From assembly GCA_040377825.1 (NCBI GenBank), contig JBEINZ010000133.1, positions 1 through 8,723 on the forward strand: DNA of 8,723 nucleotides, in the 5' to 3' direction. The DNA is from JBEINZ01 sp040377825 (GTDB taxonomy: Bacteria > Pseudomonadota > Alphaproteobacteria > Rhizobiales > Ancalomicrobiaceae). Below are positions 1-6,990 of this stretch, in pieces. The notes beneath the pieces are model-generated. The model searched no databases. It was given only the letters and a program-made list of their open reading frames with translations, and was not told the origin of the DNA. Both the position numbers and the translations under genes were made by a program. The first letter of the stretch is position 1; every line of letters starts with the position of its first letter.

Positions 1-543
1 CAGATCAAGAACCTGCAACACGAACTGAAGGTCACGACCATCTACGTGACCCACGATCAGGTAGAAGCCATGACGCTCGCCGATCGCGTCGTGGTCATGA
101 ACAAGGGCACGCTGCAGCAAGTCGCCACGCCGGCGGAGATTTATGATCGCCCGGCCAATACATTCGTGGCCGGCTTCATCGGATCGCCGGCCATGAATCT
201 CATCCATGGCGACCTTGCGTCGGGGACTTTTTGCGCGTCGAACATGCGCATCGCGGGCTTTCCCGAAGTCCAACGCGGGCCGGTAATCCTCGGATTTCGC
301 GCGGAGGACGCACGCTTGGGCACAGGCGATCAGGGCGAGATTTCGGCGCCGATTTACGGCGTCGAGTTCCTCGGAGACTCGACCATGGTGACCGTTCGCG
401 TTGGGGATGCGCTCGTCTCGGCGAAGGCACCCAAAATGTTTCGCGCCTCCATCGGCGATCCGGTGAGCTTCCGAATATCAACCGCCGACTGCCACCTTTT
501 CGATATCTATACCGGAGCGCGTTATGCGGCGCGGTCGGCATGA
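1..543 (+). CDS. ABC transporter ATP-binding protein, MalK/UgpC type (3' part, 5' end outside window)
   Basis: This is the C-terminal part of the cytoplasmic ATPase that powers the importer encoded just downstream. The frame is open from base 1 and stops with TGA at 541-543, giving 181 residues. The H-loop (VTHDQVEAMTLADR, switch histidine at visible residue 18) is the family signature and is followed by VVVMNKG and by QVATPAEIYDRPANTFVAGF, typical of MalK/UgpC proteins. From about residue 58 (FIGSPAMN) comes the TOBE-type regulatory domain found in the CUT1 (sugar, polyol, glycerol-phosphate) class. Walker A, Q-loop, ABC signature, Walker B and D-loop must lie upstream of the window. An internal ATG at base 46 would start inside the H-loop motif, so it is not a true start. 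The binding-protein gene begins 58 bases later. The family assignment is firm; the substrate cannot be told from this subunit. Confidence 0.95.
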   Translation, partial: QIKNLQHELKVTTIYVTHDQVEAMTLADRVVVMNKGTLQQVATPAEIYDRPANTFVAGFIGSPAMNLIHGDLASGTFCASNMRIAGFPEVQRGPVILGFRAEDARLGTGDQGEISAPIYGVEFLGDSTMVTVRVGDALVSAKAPKMFRASIGDPVSFRISTADCHLFDIYTGARYAARSA

Positions 544-561
544 TGAGTTGCATTCGCTGAA

Positions 562-577
562 GGCGGTTCACGCCGCC
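562..577 (+). other. small GC-rich hairpin between ATPase and binding-protein genes
   Basis: The sequence GGCGG-TTCACG-CCGCC forms a perfect 5-bp stem with a 6-base loop. It sits in the 58-base gap before the solute-binding-protein gene. No T-run follows, so it does not look like an intrinsic terminator. Hairpins just upstream of periplasmic binding-protein genes can stabilise the 5' end of a processed mRNA and raise expression of that subunit, but this role is only inferred. A 5-bp GC stem can also occur by chance in GC-rich DNA. Confidence 0.3.
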
Positions 578-587
578 CATGGCAAAC

Positions 588-594
588 AAGGGAG
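588..594 (+). promoter_or_regulatory. ribosome binding site deciding the binding-protein start
   Basis: AAGGGAG lies 7 bases before the ATG at 602. It supports that start over the longer in-frame ATG at 524, which would overlap the ATPase gene and place about 26 residues ahead of the signal peptide. Confidence 0.7.
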
Positions 595-601
595 AAAGAG
601 C

Positions 602-1816
602 ATGATCCGGAAGGTTCTCGCCGCCGCCGCTTTGTCGGCGATTATGACCGCCTCGGCGCAAGCCGCATGCGGGTTTCAAAACACCGTGCCCGTGAAGTCG
701 CTGACATCGGCGTTCGAGGCATGGAAGGCCGTGACCGCGGCGATGGCCGAATGCGGCAATATCCAGTCCGAACTCGATCAGAATTTCCGCGCGAAGCAGC
801 CGGCCGCCTTTGCGGCCAACCCATCGCTCTACCAGATCGGCGGCGTCGCGAACGGCACGCTGACCCCGCTCGTCAATGCCGGCACGATCCGGCCGCTTGA
901 CGATTTGGTCGCGAAGTACGGCCAGAACCTTTCGCCCAATCAACTGATCAAGGTGAACGGCAAAATCATTGCCGTTGCGATGATGGTGAATACCCAGCAT
1001 CTGGTTTACCGCGACGACATCCTGAAGGAACTCGGCATTCCGGTTCCGGTCACCTATGCCGATGTCCTCGCCGCCGCCGAAAAGATCAAGGCATCGGGCA
1101 AGGTTCAGTATCCCCTCGGCGGAACCTTCAAGGCCGGCTGGGATCTCGCCCAGGACTTCAACAACATGTTCGTTGGTTTCGGCGGCACATTCGTGAAGCC
1201 CGACAATATGCCGGGCGTCAACTCGGAAGCCGGCGAGAAGGCGCTCGACATGATGAAGAAGCTCTCGGCCTATATGGACCCGGAGTTCCTGGTCTCGGAG
1301 TCGACATTCGTTCAAAAGCAATTCCAGCAGGGCAAGATCGCGATGGCCAATCTTTGGGCTTCCCGGTTGGGTGCCTTGGATGACGCAAAGGAAAGCCAGT
1401 TTGTCGGCAAGTTCGGCGTAGCGGCCGCCCCGCGCGCGATCGAAGGCGGGCTGCCGTCGTCGACCCTCTGGTGGGATGGCATCGTTATCGCCAAGAACAT
1501 TTCCGACACCGAGGCCGAGGCCGCGTTCCGCGTGGCGATTGAGGGGATCGACGAGGAGATGGTGAAGGCCAATAACGCTGCCGCCATTTGGCTCGTCAAG
1601 GGCTACACCCCCGGCAAGATGGCGCAGGGCGCGCTCGACACGGCCAAGGGTGGGGCCCCGAACTATGCCTCGACAACCTCCATGGGCCTGTTGCATGCGG
1701 CGATCGGCGAAAAGATCGCCGACTTCATGGCCGGACGCCGGGACGCCAAGGCGACCTTGGCCGAAATCGAGGCTAGCTACTTGGTCAAGGCCAAGGAACA
1801 AGGTCTCGTAAAGTAA
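602..1816 (+). CDS. ABC transporter extracellular solute-binding protein, family 1 (sugar/polyol type)
   Basis: A periplasmic receptor that captures the substrate and delivers it to the two permeases encoded next. From the ATG at 602 the product is 404 residues. It starts with a Sec signal peptide: basic MIRK, a hydrophobic alanine-rich core, and an AQA cleavage site, so the mature protein probably starts near residue 22 (ACGFQN). There is no convincing lipobox at C23. Features typical of family-1 binding proteins include the ligand-cleft region YQIGGVANG (78-86), the LDDLVAKYG segment (99-107), VNTQHLVYRDDILKELGI (129-146), the F(Q)QGKIAMAN stretch (241-250) and SSTLWWDGIVIAKN (286-299). The aromatic WW pair at 290-291 could contact ligand. 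The mature protein has only two cysteines (C23, C51), which could form a disulfide. The N-terminus lacks an obvious 'VWxW' first strand seen in many sugar-binding relatives. The ligand is unknown; context points to the compound processed by the dehydrogenases downstream. Confidence 0.92.
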   Translation: MIRKVLAAAALSAIMTASAQAACGFQNTVPVKSLTSAFEAWKAVTAAMAECGNIQSELDQNFRAKQPAAFAANPSLYQIGGVANGTLTPLVNAGTIRPLDDLVAKYGQNLSPNQLIKVNGKIIAVAMMVNTQHLVYRDDILKELGIPVPVTYADVLAAAEKIKASGKVQYPLGGTFKAGWDLAQDFNNMFVGFGGTFVKPDNMPGVNSEAGEKALDMMKKLSAYMDPEFLVSESTFVQKQFQQGKIAMANLWASRLGALDDAKESQFVGKFGVAAAPRAIEGGLPSSTLWWDGIVIAKNISDTEAEAAFRVAIEGIDEEMVKANNAAAIWLVKGYTPGKMAQGALDTAKGGAPNYASTTSMGLLHAAIGEKIADFMAGRRDAKATLAEIEASYLVKAKEQGLVK

Positions 1817-1852
1817 CGTGAACGGAACGGGTGGCGGCAGCGGAGGCGCGAG

Positions 1853-2884
1853 ATGAAGGGCAAGACCTTCATGATGTTCGTTGCGCCTTCGCTGTTGATG
1901 ATGCTTCTGTTCATCGCCATTCCGCTTGGCTTGGTCTTGAACCAGAGCTTCCACGAAACGAAAGCTGTCGTCGAACGAGTAACAACGGAAAACTGCACGC
2001 CGGGCTTCATCGCGCCGACGTGCACGACCGAAACACGAACGATCCCGAAACTGGGCGCGGACGGCAAGCCGGTAACAGTCACAGACTTCGTGGGTTTTGA
2101 TGTTTATCGACGGGTCCTGGACCTTGATGCGGTCGCGCGCGCCCTCTCGCCTGGGGGCGGCGGAATAGCTGACATACTTCAAATCGACTATTGGAAAGCG
2201 CTTCGCTTTACCTTGAGTTTTACATTCATCACGCTTCCGCTCGTCGTCGGCCTCGGACTGTTGATCGCGCTGGCGGTGAACGCAATACCGCGCATGCTGC
2301 GAGGGCCCGCGATCTTCGTGACGCTTTTGCCCTTCATTGTGACGCCCGTCATCGGCGCGCTGGCAATCCGTTGGCTCTTTCTTGGCGACGGCATTCTGAC
2401 CCGCGCGATCGAATGGGTCTTGCAGCAGGATATCTCGATGTTCGCTCAAGGATGGACGATCGAGATCATGATGCTGATCTATAAGGTTTGGCACGTGGCG
2501 CCGTTCGCCTTCGTTGTGTTCTATGCGGCCCTTCAGACCGTCGATCAGGACACGCTCGAGTCGGCTATTGTCGATGGCGCGTCACGATTTGATCGATTGC
2601 GTTACGTCGTCATTCCACATTTGGCCCCGCTGATCGTGTTCGTATCGCTGATCCATCTGATGGATAGCTATCGCGTGTTTGACGAGATCATTGGTTTTGC
2701 AAGTCAGGCTCACGTCATCTCACTGCAATATCTGACATTCAGCTTTTTGACACCGGACGAAACCGGCAACCGGGCCGTGGCGCGGGCCGCCGCGAGTTCG
2801 ATGCTGACGATGATCGGCATCGTTATTCTGCTCATTCCATTGCTGGTGCGCACTTGGCGCATGCATCGCGAGAGCCGCAGATGA
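1853..2884 (+). CDS. ABC transporter permease, MalF/UgpA type
   Basis: An inner-membrane subunit of the importer, 343 residues. GGAGG at 1842-1846, 6 bases before the ATG at 1853, supports this start. About six membrane segments are visible: roughly 8-30, 118-142, 152-175, 203-228, 257-278 and 313-335. The EAA-loop that docks onto the ATPase is at 236-259 (ESAIVDGASRFDRLR... followed by IPHLAP), with the conserved glycine at 242. Between the first and second membrane segments there is an unusually long, polar region (about 31-113) with two cysteines (C48, C57) and several threonines; it should face the periplasm. E. coli MalF also carries a periplasmic insertion, but at a different place (between its third and fourth segments). 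The stop overlaps the next gene's start by ATGA at 2881-2884, which implies coupled translation of the two permeases. Confidence 0.94.
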   Translation: MKGKTFMMFVAPSLLMMLLFIAIPLGLVLNQSFHETKAVVERVTTENCTPGFIAPTCTTETRTIPKLGADGKPVTVTDFVGFDVYRRVLDLDAVARALSPGGGGIADILQIDYWKALRFTLSFTFITLPLVVGLGLLIALAVNAIPRMLRGPAIFVTLLPFIVTPVIGALAIRWLFLGDGILTRAIEWVLQQDISMFAQGWTIEIMMLIYKVWHVAPFAFVVFYAALQTVDQDTLESAIVDGASRFDRLRYVVIPHLAPLIVFVSLIHLMDSYRVFDEIIGFASQAHVISLQYLTFSFLTPDETGNRAVARAAASSMLTMIGIVILLIPLLVRTWRMHRESRR

Positions 2885-3816
2885 CGATGCCCGGGTCGCG
2901 CACCATGGAACGGCCAATCCTTCTTAAGCTGGCGAGCAACGGGTTCCTCGTGCTCTGGCTCATCGCGGCCGTCTTTCCGCTGGTGTGGATTGCCTTGATG
3001 TCGATCCGCGCGCCGGTGGAGGCGCTGTCGGCCAACCCACTCGATGTTCTGTTCGGGAAAACGACGTTCGAGCATTACTACGCCGTTTGGGTGACGCATG
3101 AGTTCTGGCGTAATTTTCTGAACTCGATGCTTGTCACGGCCGGCGTCGTTTCCGTGTCGTTGACGGTCGGCACCCTCGCGGGTTTCGGACTCGCGCGCTT
3201 TGGCGGTGCGCTGGCCGTGTGGCTCCTGATCATTGCGCTGATCTTCCGTGCGCTGCCGCATTCGGTCTTGGTCACCGGCTATCTGCCGCCCTTCCTGTCA
3301 TCGCGCGAACTCTTGGCGCCGCTGTGGGAAAGCCATTGGAGCGGCTGGTTCTTCCAACTCCTTTCCCCTGCCCCTCCGACGCTTTACGGGCAGCCTTGGG
3401 CGATAATCCTGGTGCTCGTCGCGATCAATCAGCCCTTCACGATCTGGATGATGCGCTCATTCTTTCAGAACATTCCGAGCGAACTTGACGAAGCCGCGCG
3501 GGTAGATGGCTGTACGCATTTCGGTGCGTTTTGGCGAGTTATCATGCCGGTGATGTGGCCCGGCGTGATTACGACTGGGCTCTTCTCGTTCCTGCTCGCC
3601 TATAATGACTATCTCGTCACCGCTCTTTTGCTCGATACCCAATCCCAGACGATGGTGCCGGGAATTTCCCAGTTCCTGAACCGCGACACACGAGCCTCCG
3701 ACCAATTGGAAGCAATCGCTGCCGCGGTCTCCATCACCGCGCCGCTGTTCGTGTTGGTGTTGGCGTTCCAGCGACAAATCGTTGCCGGCTTGACCGCCGG
3801 CGCCGTCAAAGGATGA
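2881..3816 (+). CDS. ABC transporter permease, MalG/UgpE type
   Basis: The second inner-membrane permease, 311 residues from the ATG at 2881, chosen because it overlaps the stop of the first permease (ATGA). An in-frame ATG at 2854 lies inside the upstream gene, and another at 2905 (MERPILLK) is possible. The layout follows the MalG group: first membrane segment about 20-42, then a short periplasmic part with the FEHYYAVW pattern (63-70), then NSMLVTAGVVSVSLTVGTLAGFGLARF (positions 81-107), and the EAA-loop at 201-223 (ELDEAARVDGCTHFGAFWRV then IMP). The segment between the third and fourth membrane spans (about 132-172) is longer than usual, with LLAPLWESHWSGWFF, and is probably periplasmic. 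A further YNDYL (241-245) agrees with the family. It forms the translocation pore with the preceding permease. Confidence 0.94.
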   Translation: MTMPGSRTMERPILLKLASNGFLVLWLIAAVFPLVWIALMSIRAPVEALSANPLDVLFGKTTFEHYYAVWVTHEFWRNFLNSMLVTAGVVSVSLTVGTLAGFGLARFGGALAVWLLIIALIFRALPHSVLVTGYLPPFLSSRELLAPLWESHWSGWFFQLLSPAPPTLYGQPWAIILVLVAINQPFTIWMMRSFFQNIPSELDEAARVDGCTHFGAFWRVIMPVMWPGVITTGLFSFLLAYNDYLVTALLLDTQSQTMVPGISQFLNRDTRASDQLEAIAAAVSITAPLFVLVLAFQRQIVAGLTAGAVKG

Positions 3817-3853
3817 GGCCTCCGCCCTCCCCGCCGATGAAGGACCCTAGTGC

Positions 3854-5173
3854 ATGATCCGCCACCTCAAAACAGCCCGCAGCCAAGCCGAGCGCGCCGA
3901 GGATGACGTCAAGGTCCGCGCGACCGTCGAAGCCATTCTTGCAGACATCGCCAAACACGGCGACGCGGCGGTGCGCGCGCTGTCGGTCAAGTTCGACCGC
4001 TACGATCCGCCGTCGTTCAAGTTGGATGCTCGTCAGATCGAGGACGCAATGTCGCGCGTCGCCAAGCGCGATCTTGACGATATTCGTTTCGCGCAAACGC
4101 AGGTCCGCAACTTCGCTCAGCATCAGCGCTCGTCGCTGCGGGATATCGAGGTGGAGACCATGCCCGGCGTGGTGCTGGGTCACCGCAACATCCCCGTTCA
4201 GTCCGTCGGATGCTACGTCCCGGGCGGCAAATATCCGCTCATTGCCTCCGCGCATATGAGCGTCGTGACTGCCAAGGTCGCCGGCGTAAAGCGGATCATT
4301 GCCTCGGCACCGCCGCATGCAGGTCCGGACGGTGTCGCCCCGCATCCGGCGATCGTTGCCGCCATGCATCTGGGGGGCGCGGACGAGATCTACTGCCTGG
4401 GCGGTGTGCAAGCTGTCGGCGCGATGGCGATCGGAACCGAAACTATTGCGCCGGTGGACATGCTTGTCGGCCCCGGCAACGCATACGTTGCCGAAGCGAA
4501 GCGTCAGCTGTTCGGACGTGTCGGGATCGATCTGTTTGCCGGCCCGACCGAAACCATGGTGATCGCCGACGACACGGTGGACGGCGAGATCTGCGCGACG
4601 GATCTCCTCGGCCAAGCCGAGCATGGCGCGAATTCTCCCGCAATCCTGATTACTAATTCCCAGAGGCTCGCGCGTGAAACCTTGGACGAGATCGACCGGT
4701 TGCTGGCCATCCTGCCGACCGCCGGGATCGCGTCCCAAAGCTGGCGCGACTACGGCGAAGTGATCCTGTGCGATAGCTACGACGAGATGCTCGGCGAGGC
4801 CAACCGGATTGCCTCCGAGCACGTGCAGGTCATGACGGATCGAGACGACTGGTTTCTCGAGAACATGCACAGCTACGGCGCATTGTTCCTTGGGGCCCGG
4901 ACCAATGTTAGTTATGGCGACAAGGTCATCGGTACCAATCACACCCTGCCGACCAACCGCGCGGGCCGCTACACAGGCGGGCTCTGGGTCGGCAAGTTCT
5001 TGAAGACCCATACCTATCAGAAGGTTCTTACCGACGAGGCATCAGCGCTGATCGGCGAATATTGCTCGCGCCTTTGCATGCTGGAAGGCTTCATCGGTCA
5101 CGCCGAGCAGGCCAATATTCGTGTACGGCGCTTTGGCGGCCGGAACATCCCCTACGGCGAGGCGGCTGAATGA
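3854..5173 (+). CDS. Histidinol-dehydrogenase-superfamily dehydrogenase (sulfopropanediol dehydrogenase HpsN-like)
   Basis: A zinc- and NAD-dependent dehydrogenase of 439 residues that by family oxidises a primary alcohol through the aldehyde to the acid in two steps. AAGGA at 3840-3844 precedes the ATG by 9 bases. Conserved motifs are YVPGGKYPL (121-129), GPGNAYV (206-212), QAEHG (254-258), SEHVQV (321-326), GDKVIGTNHTLPT (355-367) and EGFIGH (411-416). By alignment from memory with E. coli HisD, the zinc ligands are Q254, H257, D356 and H416, the base pair is E322/H323, and H363 and E411 are also kept, so the enzyme should be active. It departs from biosynthetic HisD at GPTETMVIAD (230-239; usually GPSEVLVIAD) and at NRAGRYTGGLWVGKFLK (368-384). 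Those differences and the setting behind an ABC importer, with no other his genes, argue for a catabolic paralogue. HpsN, which oxidises 2,3-dihydroxypropane-1-sulfonate to sulfolactate, is the nearest characterised relative I can name. The true substrate is open. Confidence 0.85.
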   Translation: MIRHLKTARSQAERAEDDVKVRATVEAILADIAKHGDAAVRALSVKFDRYDPPSFKLDARQIEDAMSRVAKRDLDDIRFAQTQVRNFAQHQRSSLRDIEVETMPGVVLGHRNIPVQSVGCYVPGGKYPLIASAHMSVVTAKVAGVKRIIASAPPHAGPDGVAPHPAIVAAMHLGGADEIYCLGGVQAVGAMAIGTETIAPVDMLVGPGNAYVAEAKRQLFGRVGIDLFAGPTETMVIADDTVDGEICATDLLGQAEHGANSPAILITNSQRLARETLDEIDRLLAILPTAGIASQSWRDYGEVILCDSYDEMLGEANRIASEHVQVMTDRDDWFLENMHSYGALFLGARTNVSYGDKVIGTNHTLPTNRAGRYTGGLWVGKFLKTHTYQKVLTDEASALIGEYCSRLCMLEGFIGHAEQANIRVRRFGGRNIPYGEAAE

Positions 5174-5937
5174 AGGACCTGCCGCGCACCCCTTCGTTTC
5201 GGCTGGACGGCCGCCGCGCCCTGGTCACGGGGGCCGGCCGAGGGATCGGATTGGGCATTGCCGCCGCGCTGGCCGAGGCCGGAGCGATCGTCTCGCTTTG
5301 TGCTCGCACGGCGTCCGACATCGAGGCGGCCTCCGCCGCAATTATTGCGCGTGGCGAAAAAGCGGAAGCTTTGGCCCTTGATGTGACAGATCTCGAAGCC
5401 GTCGAGGCGGCGCTCAGTCATCGCCCAGCCTTCGACATCCTGGTGAACAATGCCGGCATGAACAAGCCGACCCCGTTCGTCGATGTCTCCACCGACGATT
5501 ACGACCGCATCATGGGCCTCAATACCCGGGCGGCGTACTTTCTGTCGCAGGCGGTTGTCAGGGGCATGATCGGCGCGGGCATACGGGGTTCGATCATCAA
5601 CGTCTCATCCATCATGGGACATGTCGGCGGCATCGATCGCACCGTCTATTCCGCATCGAAGCATGCCCTCGAGGGGCTGACGAAGACGATGGCGATTGAA
5701 CTCGGCCCATACGGGATCCGCGTGAACACCATCGGCCCGACCTTCATCCGCACGGATTTGACGGCATCGACACTGTCCAATCCCGAGCGGGTGGCGTGGA
5801 TCATGTCAAAGATCAAGCTCGACCGCATCGGCGAGGTGGAGGACATCATGGGGGCGGCGGTCTTTCTGGCGAGCGACGCCGCCGCGCTGATCACCGGAAC
5901 GTCGCTTCTGATCGACGGCGGATGGACCGCGGGCTGA
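5170..5937 (+). CDS. Short-chain dehydrogenase/reductase (classical SDR)
   Basis: A cytoplasmic NAD(P)-dependent oxidoreductase of 255 residues, the usual length of a classical SDR. Its start overlaps the stop of the HisD-like gene (ATGA at 5170-5173), so the two are probably translated together. Visible landmarks: cofactor motif TGAGRGIG (20-27), DVTD (71-74) contacting the adenine ring, NNAG (93-96), structural N118, catalytic S147, Y160 and K164 in YSASK, and the C-terminal IDGGWTAG (248-255). R46, just after the second strand (SLCART), suggests a leaning toward NADP(H), but this is a weak predictor. The best general match is the gluconate 5-dehydrogenase / FabG-like group acting on a secondary alcohol or ketone. 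Next to an HpsN-like enzyme, it could interconvert or epimerise the hydroxyl group of the same substrate, as SDR partners do in dihydroxypropanesulfonate catabolism. That role is inferred. Confidence 0.93.
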   Translation: MKDLPRTPSFRLDGRRALVTGAGRGIGLGIAAALAEAGAIVSLCARTASDIEAASAAIIARGEKAEALALDVTDLEAVEAALSHRPAFDILVNNAGMNKPTPFVDVSTDDYDRIMGLNTRAAYFLSQAVVRGMIGAGIRGSIINVSSIMGHVGGIDRTVYSASKHALEGLTKTMAIELGPYGIRVNTIGPTFIRTDLTASTLSNPERVAWIMSKIKLDRIGEVEDIMGAAVFLASDAAALITGTSLLIDGGWTAG

Positions 5938-5940
5938 CAT

Positions 5941-5947
5941 AAAGGAG
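5941..5947 (+). promoter_or_regulatory. strong ribosome binding site for the SnoaL-like gene
   Basis: AAAGGAG lies 7 bases before the ATG at 5955, in the 17-base gap after the SDR stop. It is the closest to the Shine-Dalgarno consensus of the sites seen in this window and fixes the start of the tandem SnoaL-like gene. Confidence 0.7.
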
Positions 5948-5954
5948 CGTACGC

Positions 5955-6926
5955 ATGTCATTGACCGGCTTCAGCCCACACTGGAAGGATTTCCCAGACT
6001 ATATCTTGGGAATTACAAAAGAGATCTGGGAGGATCGCGGGGTCGCCTCGCTTCACCAGTACTATGCTGAGGACATCGTTGTCCGCTCGCCGGTCTCGAT
6101 TGTGCGCGGCAACGCTGGCGTCATCGCCGCAACGCTGTCCACATTGGCGGAGTTTCCCGATCGCACGCTTCTCGGTGAAGACGTCATCTGGAGCGAGCAT
6201 GCCACCGGGCTCCTATCGTCCCACCGCATCCTCTCCGCCGCCACCCACAGCCGTGACGGGATCTACGGCAAAGCTTCAGGCAAACGGCTGACCTACCGCA
6301 TCATCGCGGATTGCGCGGCCAAGGCCGATCGGATCTTCGACGAGTGGCTTATCCGCGACCAAGGCGCGATCGTCCGCCAAATGGGATGGGACCCCAAGAC
6401 CTACGCGGCCGAGGTCATCGCGCGCGAGGGAGGGCCCGAGACCTGCGCGAAGCCCTTCACGCCGGCGCGCGACCTCGCGGGCGGATACGAGGGCCGCGGC
6501 AACGATCACCCAGTCGGGCAGCGCTACGCGGAAATCCTTGAGCGCGTCATGGCGGCCGATCTCGGATCCATTCCGAAGAGGTACGACCGCGCGGCGCAGC
6601 TTGAATATCCGGGTGGGGTAACCGGCCACGGCTGGGGCGATGCCGATGCGTTCTGGCTCGCGCTCAGGGCAGCGTTTCCATCGGCCCGCTTCGAGATCCA
6701 CCATGTCATCGGCCGCGACGACCACGGGCTATCACCGCGCGCGGCTATTCGATGGTCGCTCACCGGCAAGCATGATGGATGGGGCGGCTTCGGCGCGCCG
6801 TCGGGCGCAGAGGTGCATGTGATGGGGATTTGCCATGCCGAGTTCGGCCCGTGGGGACTACGCCGCGAATACGCGCTCTATGACGAGACGGCGATCTGGA
6901 AGCAGATCCTTTTGAAAACCGGTTGA
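5955..6926 (+). CDS. Tandem SnoaL-like (NTF2-fold) domain protein
   Basis: A 323-residue soluble protein with no signal peptide or membrane segment. It appears to hold two SnoaL-like/NTF2-fold domains. The first spans about 15-148, with the helix IWEDRGVASLHQYYAED (24-40), RGNAGVIAATLSTLAEFPD (51-69) and the strand end DEWLIRD (129-135). The second spans about 185-320, with YAEILERVMAADL (191-203), WGDADAFWLALRAAFPSARF (227-246), AIRWSLTGKHDGWGGF (264-279) and the terminal YALYDETAIWKQILL (306-320). A linker rich in glycine and proline (about 158-186) joins them. SnoaL-like proteins include polyketide cyclases, hydrolases, isomerases and dehydratases, so the reaction cannot be named. Possible acid/base residues are H90, D129, D135, H249 and H250, but none is proven. 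Its place between the SDR and the cupin suggests it acts on an oxidised intermediate of the same pathway. Automatic pipelines would probably call it 'ester cyclase' or 'nuclear transport factor 2 family protein'. Confidence 0.78.
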   Translation: MSLTGFSPHWKDFPDYILGITKEIWEDRGVASLHQYYAEDIVVRSPVSIVRGNAGVIAATLSTLAEFPDRTLLGEDVIWSEHATGLLSSHRILSAATHSRDGIYGKASGKRLTYRIIADCAAKADRIFDEWLIRDQGAIVRQMGWDPKTYAAEVIAREGGPETCAKPFTPARDLAGGYEGRGNDHPVGQRYAEILERVMAADLGSIPKRYDRAAQLEYPGGVTGHGWGDADAFWLALRAAFPSARFEIHHVIGRDDHGLSPRAAIRWSLTGKHDGWGGFGAPSGAEVHVMGICHAEFGPWGLRREYALYDETAIWKQILLKTG

Positions 6927-6938
6927 TTGAAGCCCGCT

Positions 6939-6957
6939 CGCCTCCCGGGGCGCTTTT
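6939..6957 (+). terminator. weak terminator-like hairpin between the SnoaL-like and cupin genes
   Basis: CGCCT-CCCG-GGGCG at 6939-6952 forms a 5-bp stem (one G-T pair) with a 4-base loop, followed by C and TTTT at 6954-6957. It lies 12 bases after the SnoaL-like stop, in the longest gap of the window (64 bases). The T-run is short, so it is more likely to give partial termination or mRNA processing than a full stop. The downstream genes have the same orientation and appear to belong to the same unit. Confidence 0.35.
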
Positions 6958-6990
6958 GCACCATCCACACTTAAGGCCAAGGCAAGACCC

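Noticed and set aside
524..601. Longer N-terminus for the binding protein starting at ATG 524
   Set aside because: It would add 26 polar residues before an otherwise normal signal peptide and overlap the ATPase gene; the ATG at 602 has a good ribosome site 7 bases upstream.
200..2494. A very long minus-strand open frame (764 codons) opposite the ATPase, binding-protein and first permease genes
   Set aside because: It is in exact codon register with the binding-protein and permease genes. In that register a minus-strand stop needs a sense TTA, CTA or TCA codon, all of which are rare in this GC-rich DNA. The predicted product is rich in Arg, His and Asp, resembles no family and has no start context.
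3806..5011. Minus-strand open frame of 401 codons opposite the HisD-like gene
   Set aside because: Same codon-register artefact; the plus strand encodes a complete, well-conserved dehydrogenase.
3854..5173. A histidine biosynthesis locus
   Set aside because: No other his gene is nearby, and the neighbouring importer and dehydrogenase genes point to catabolism.
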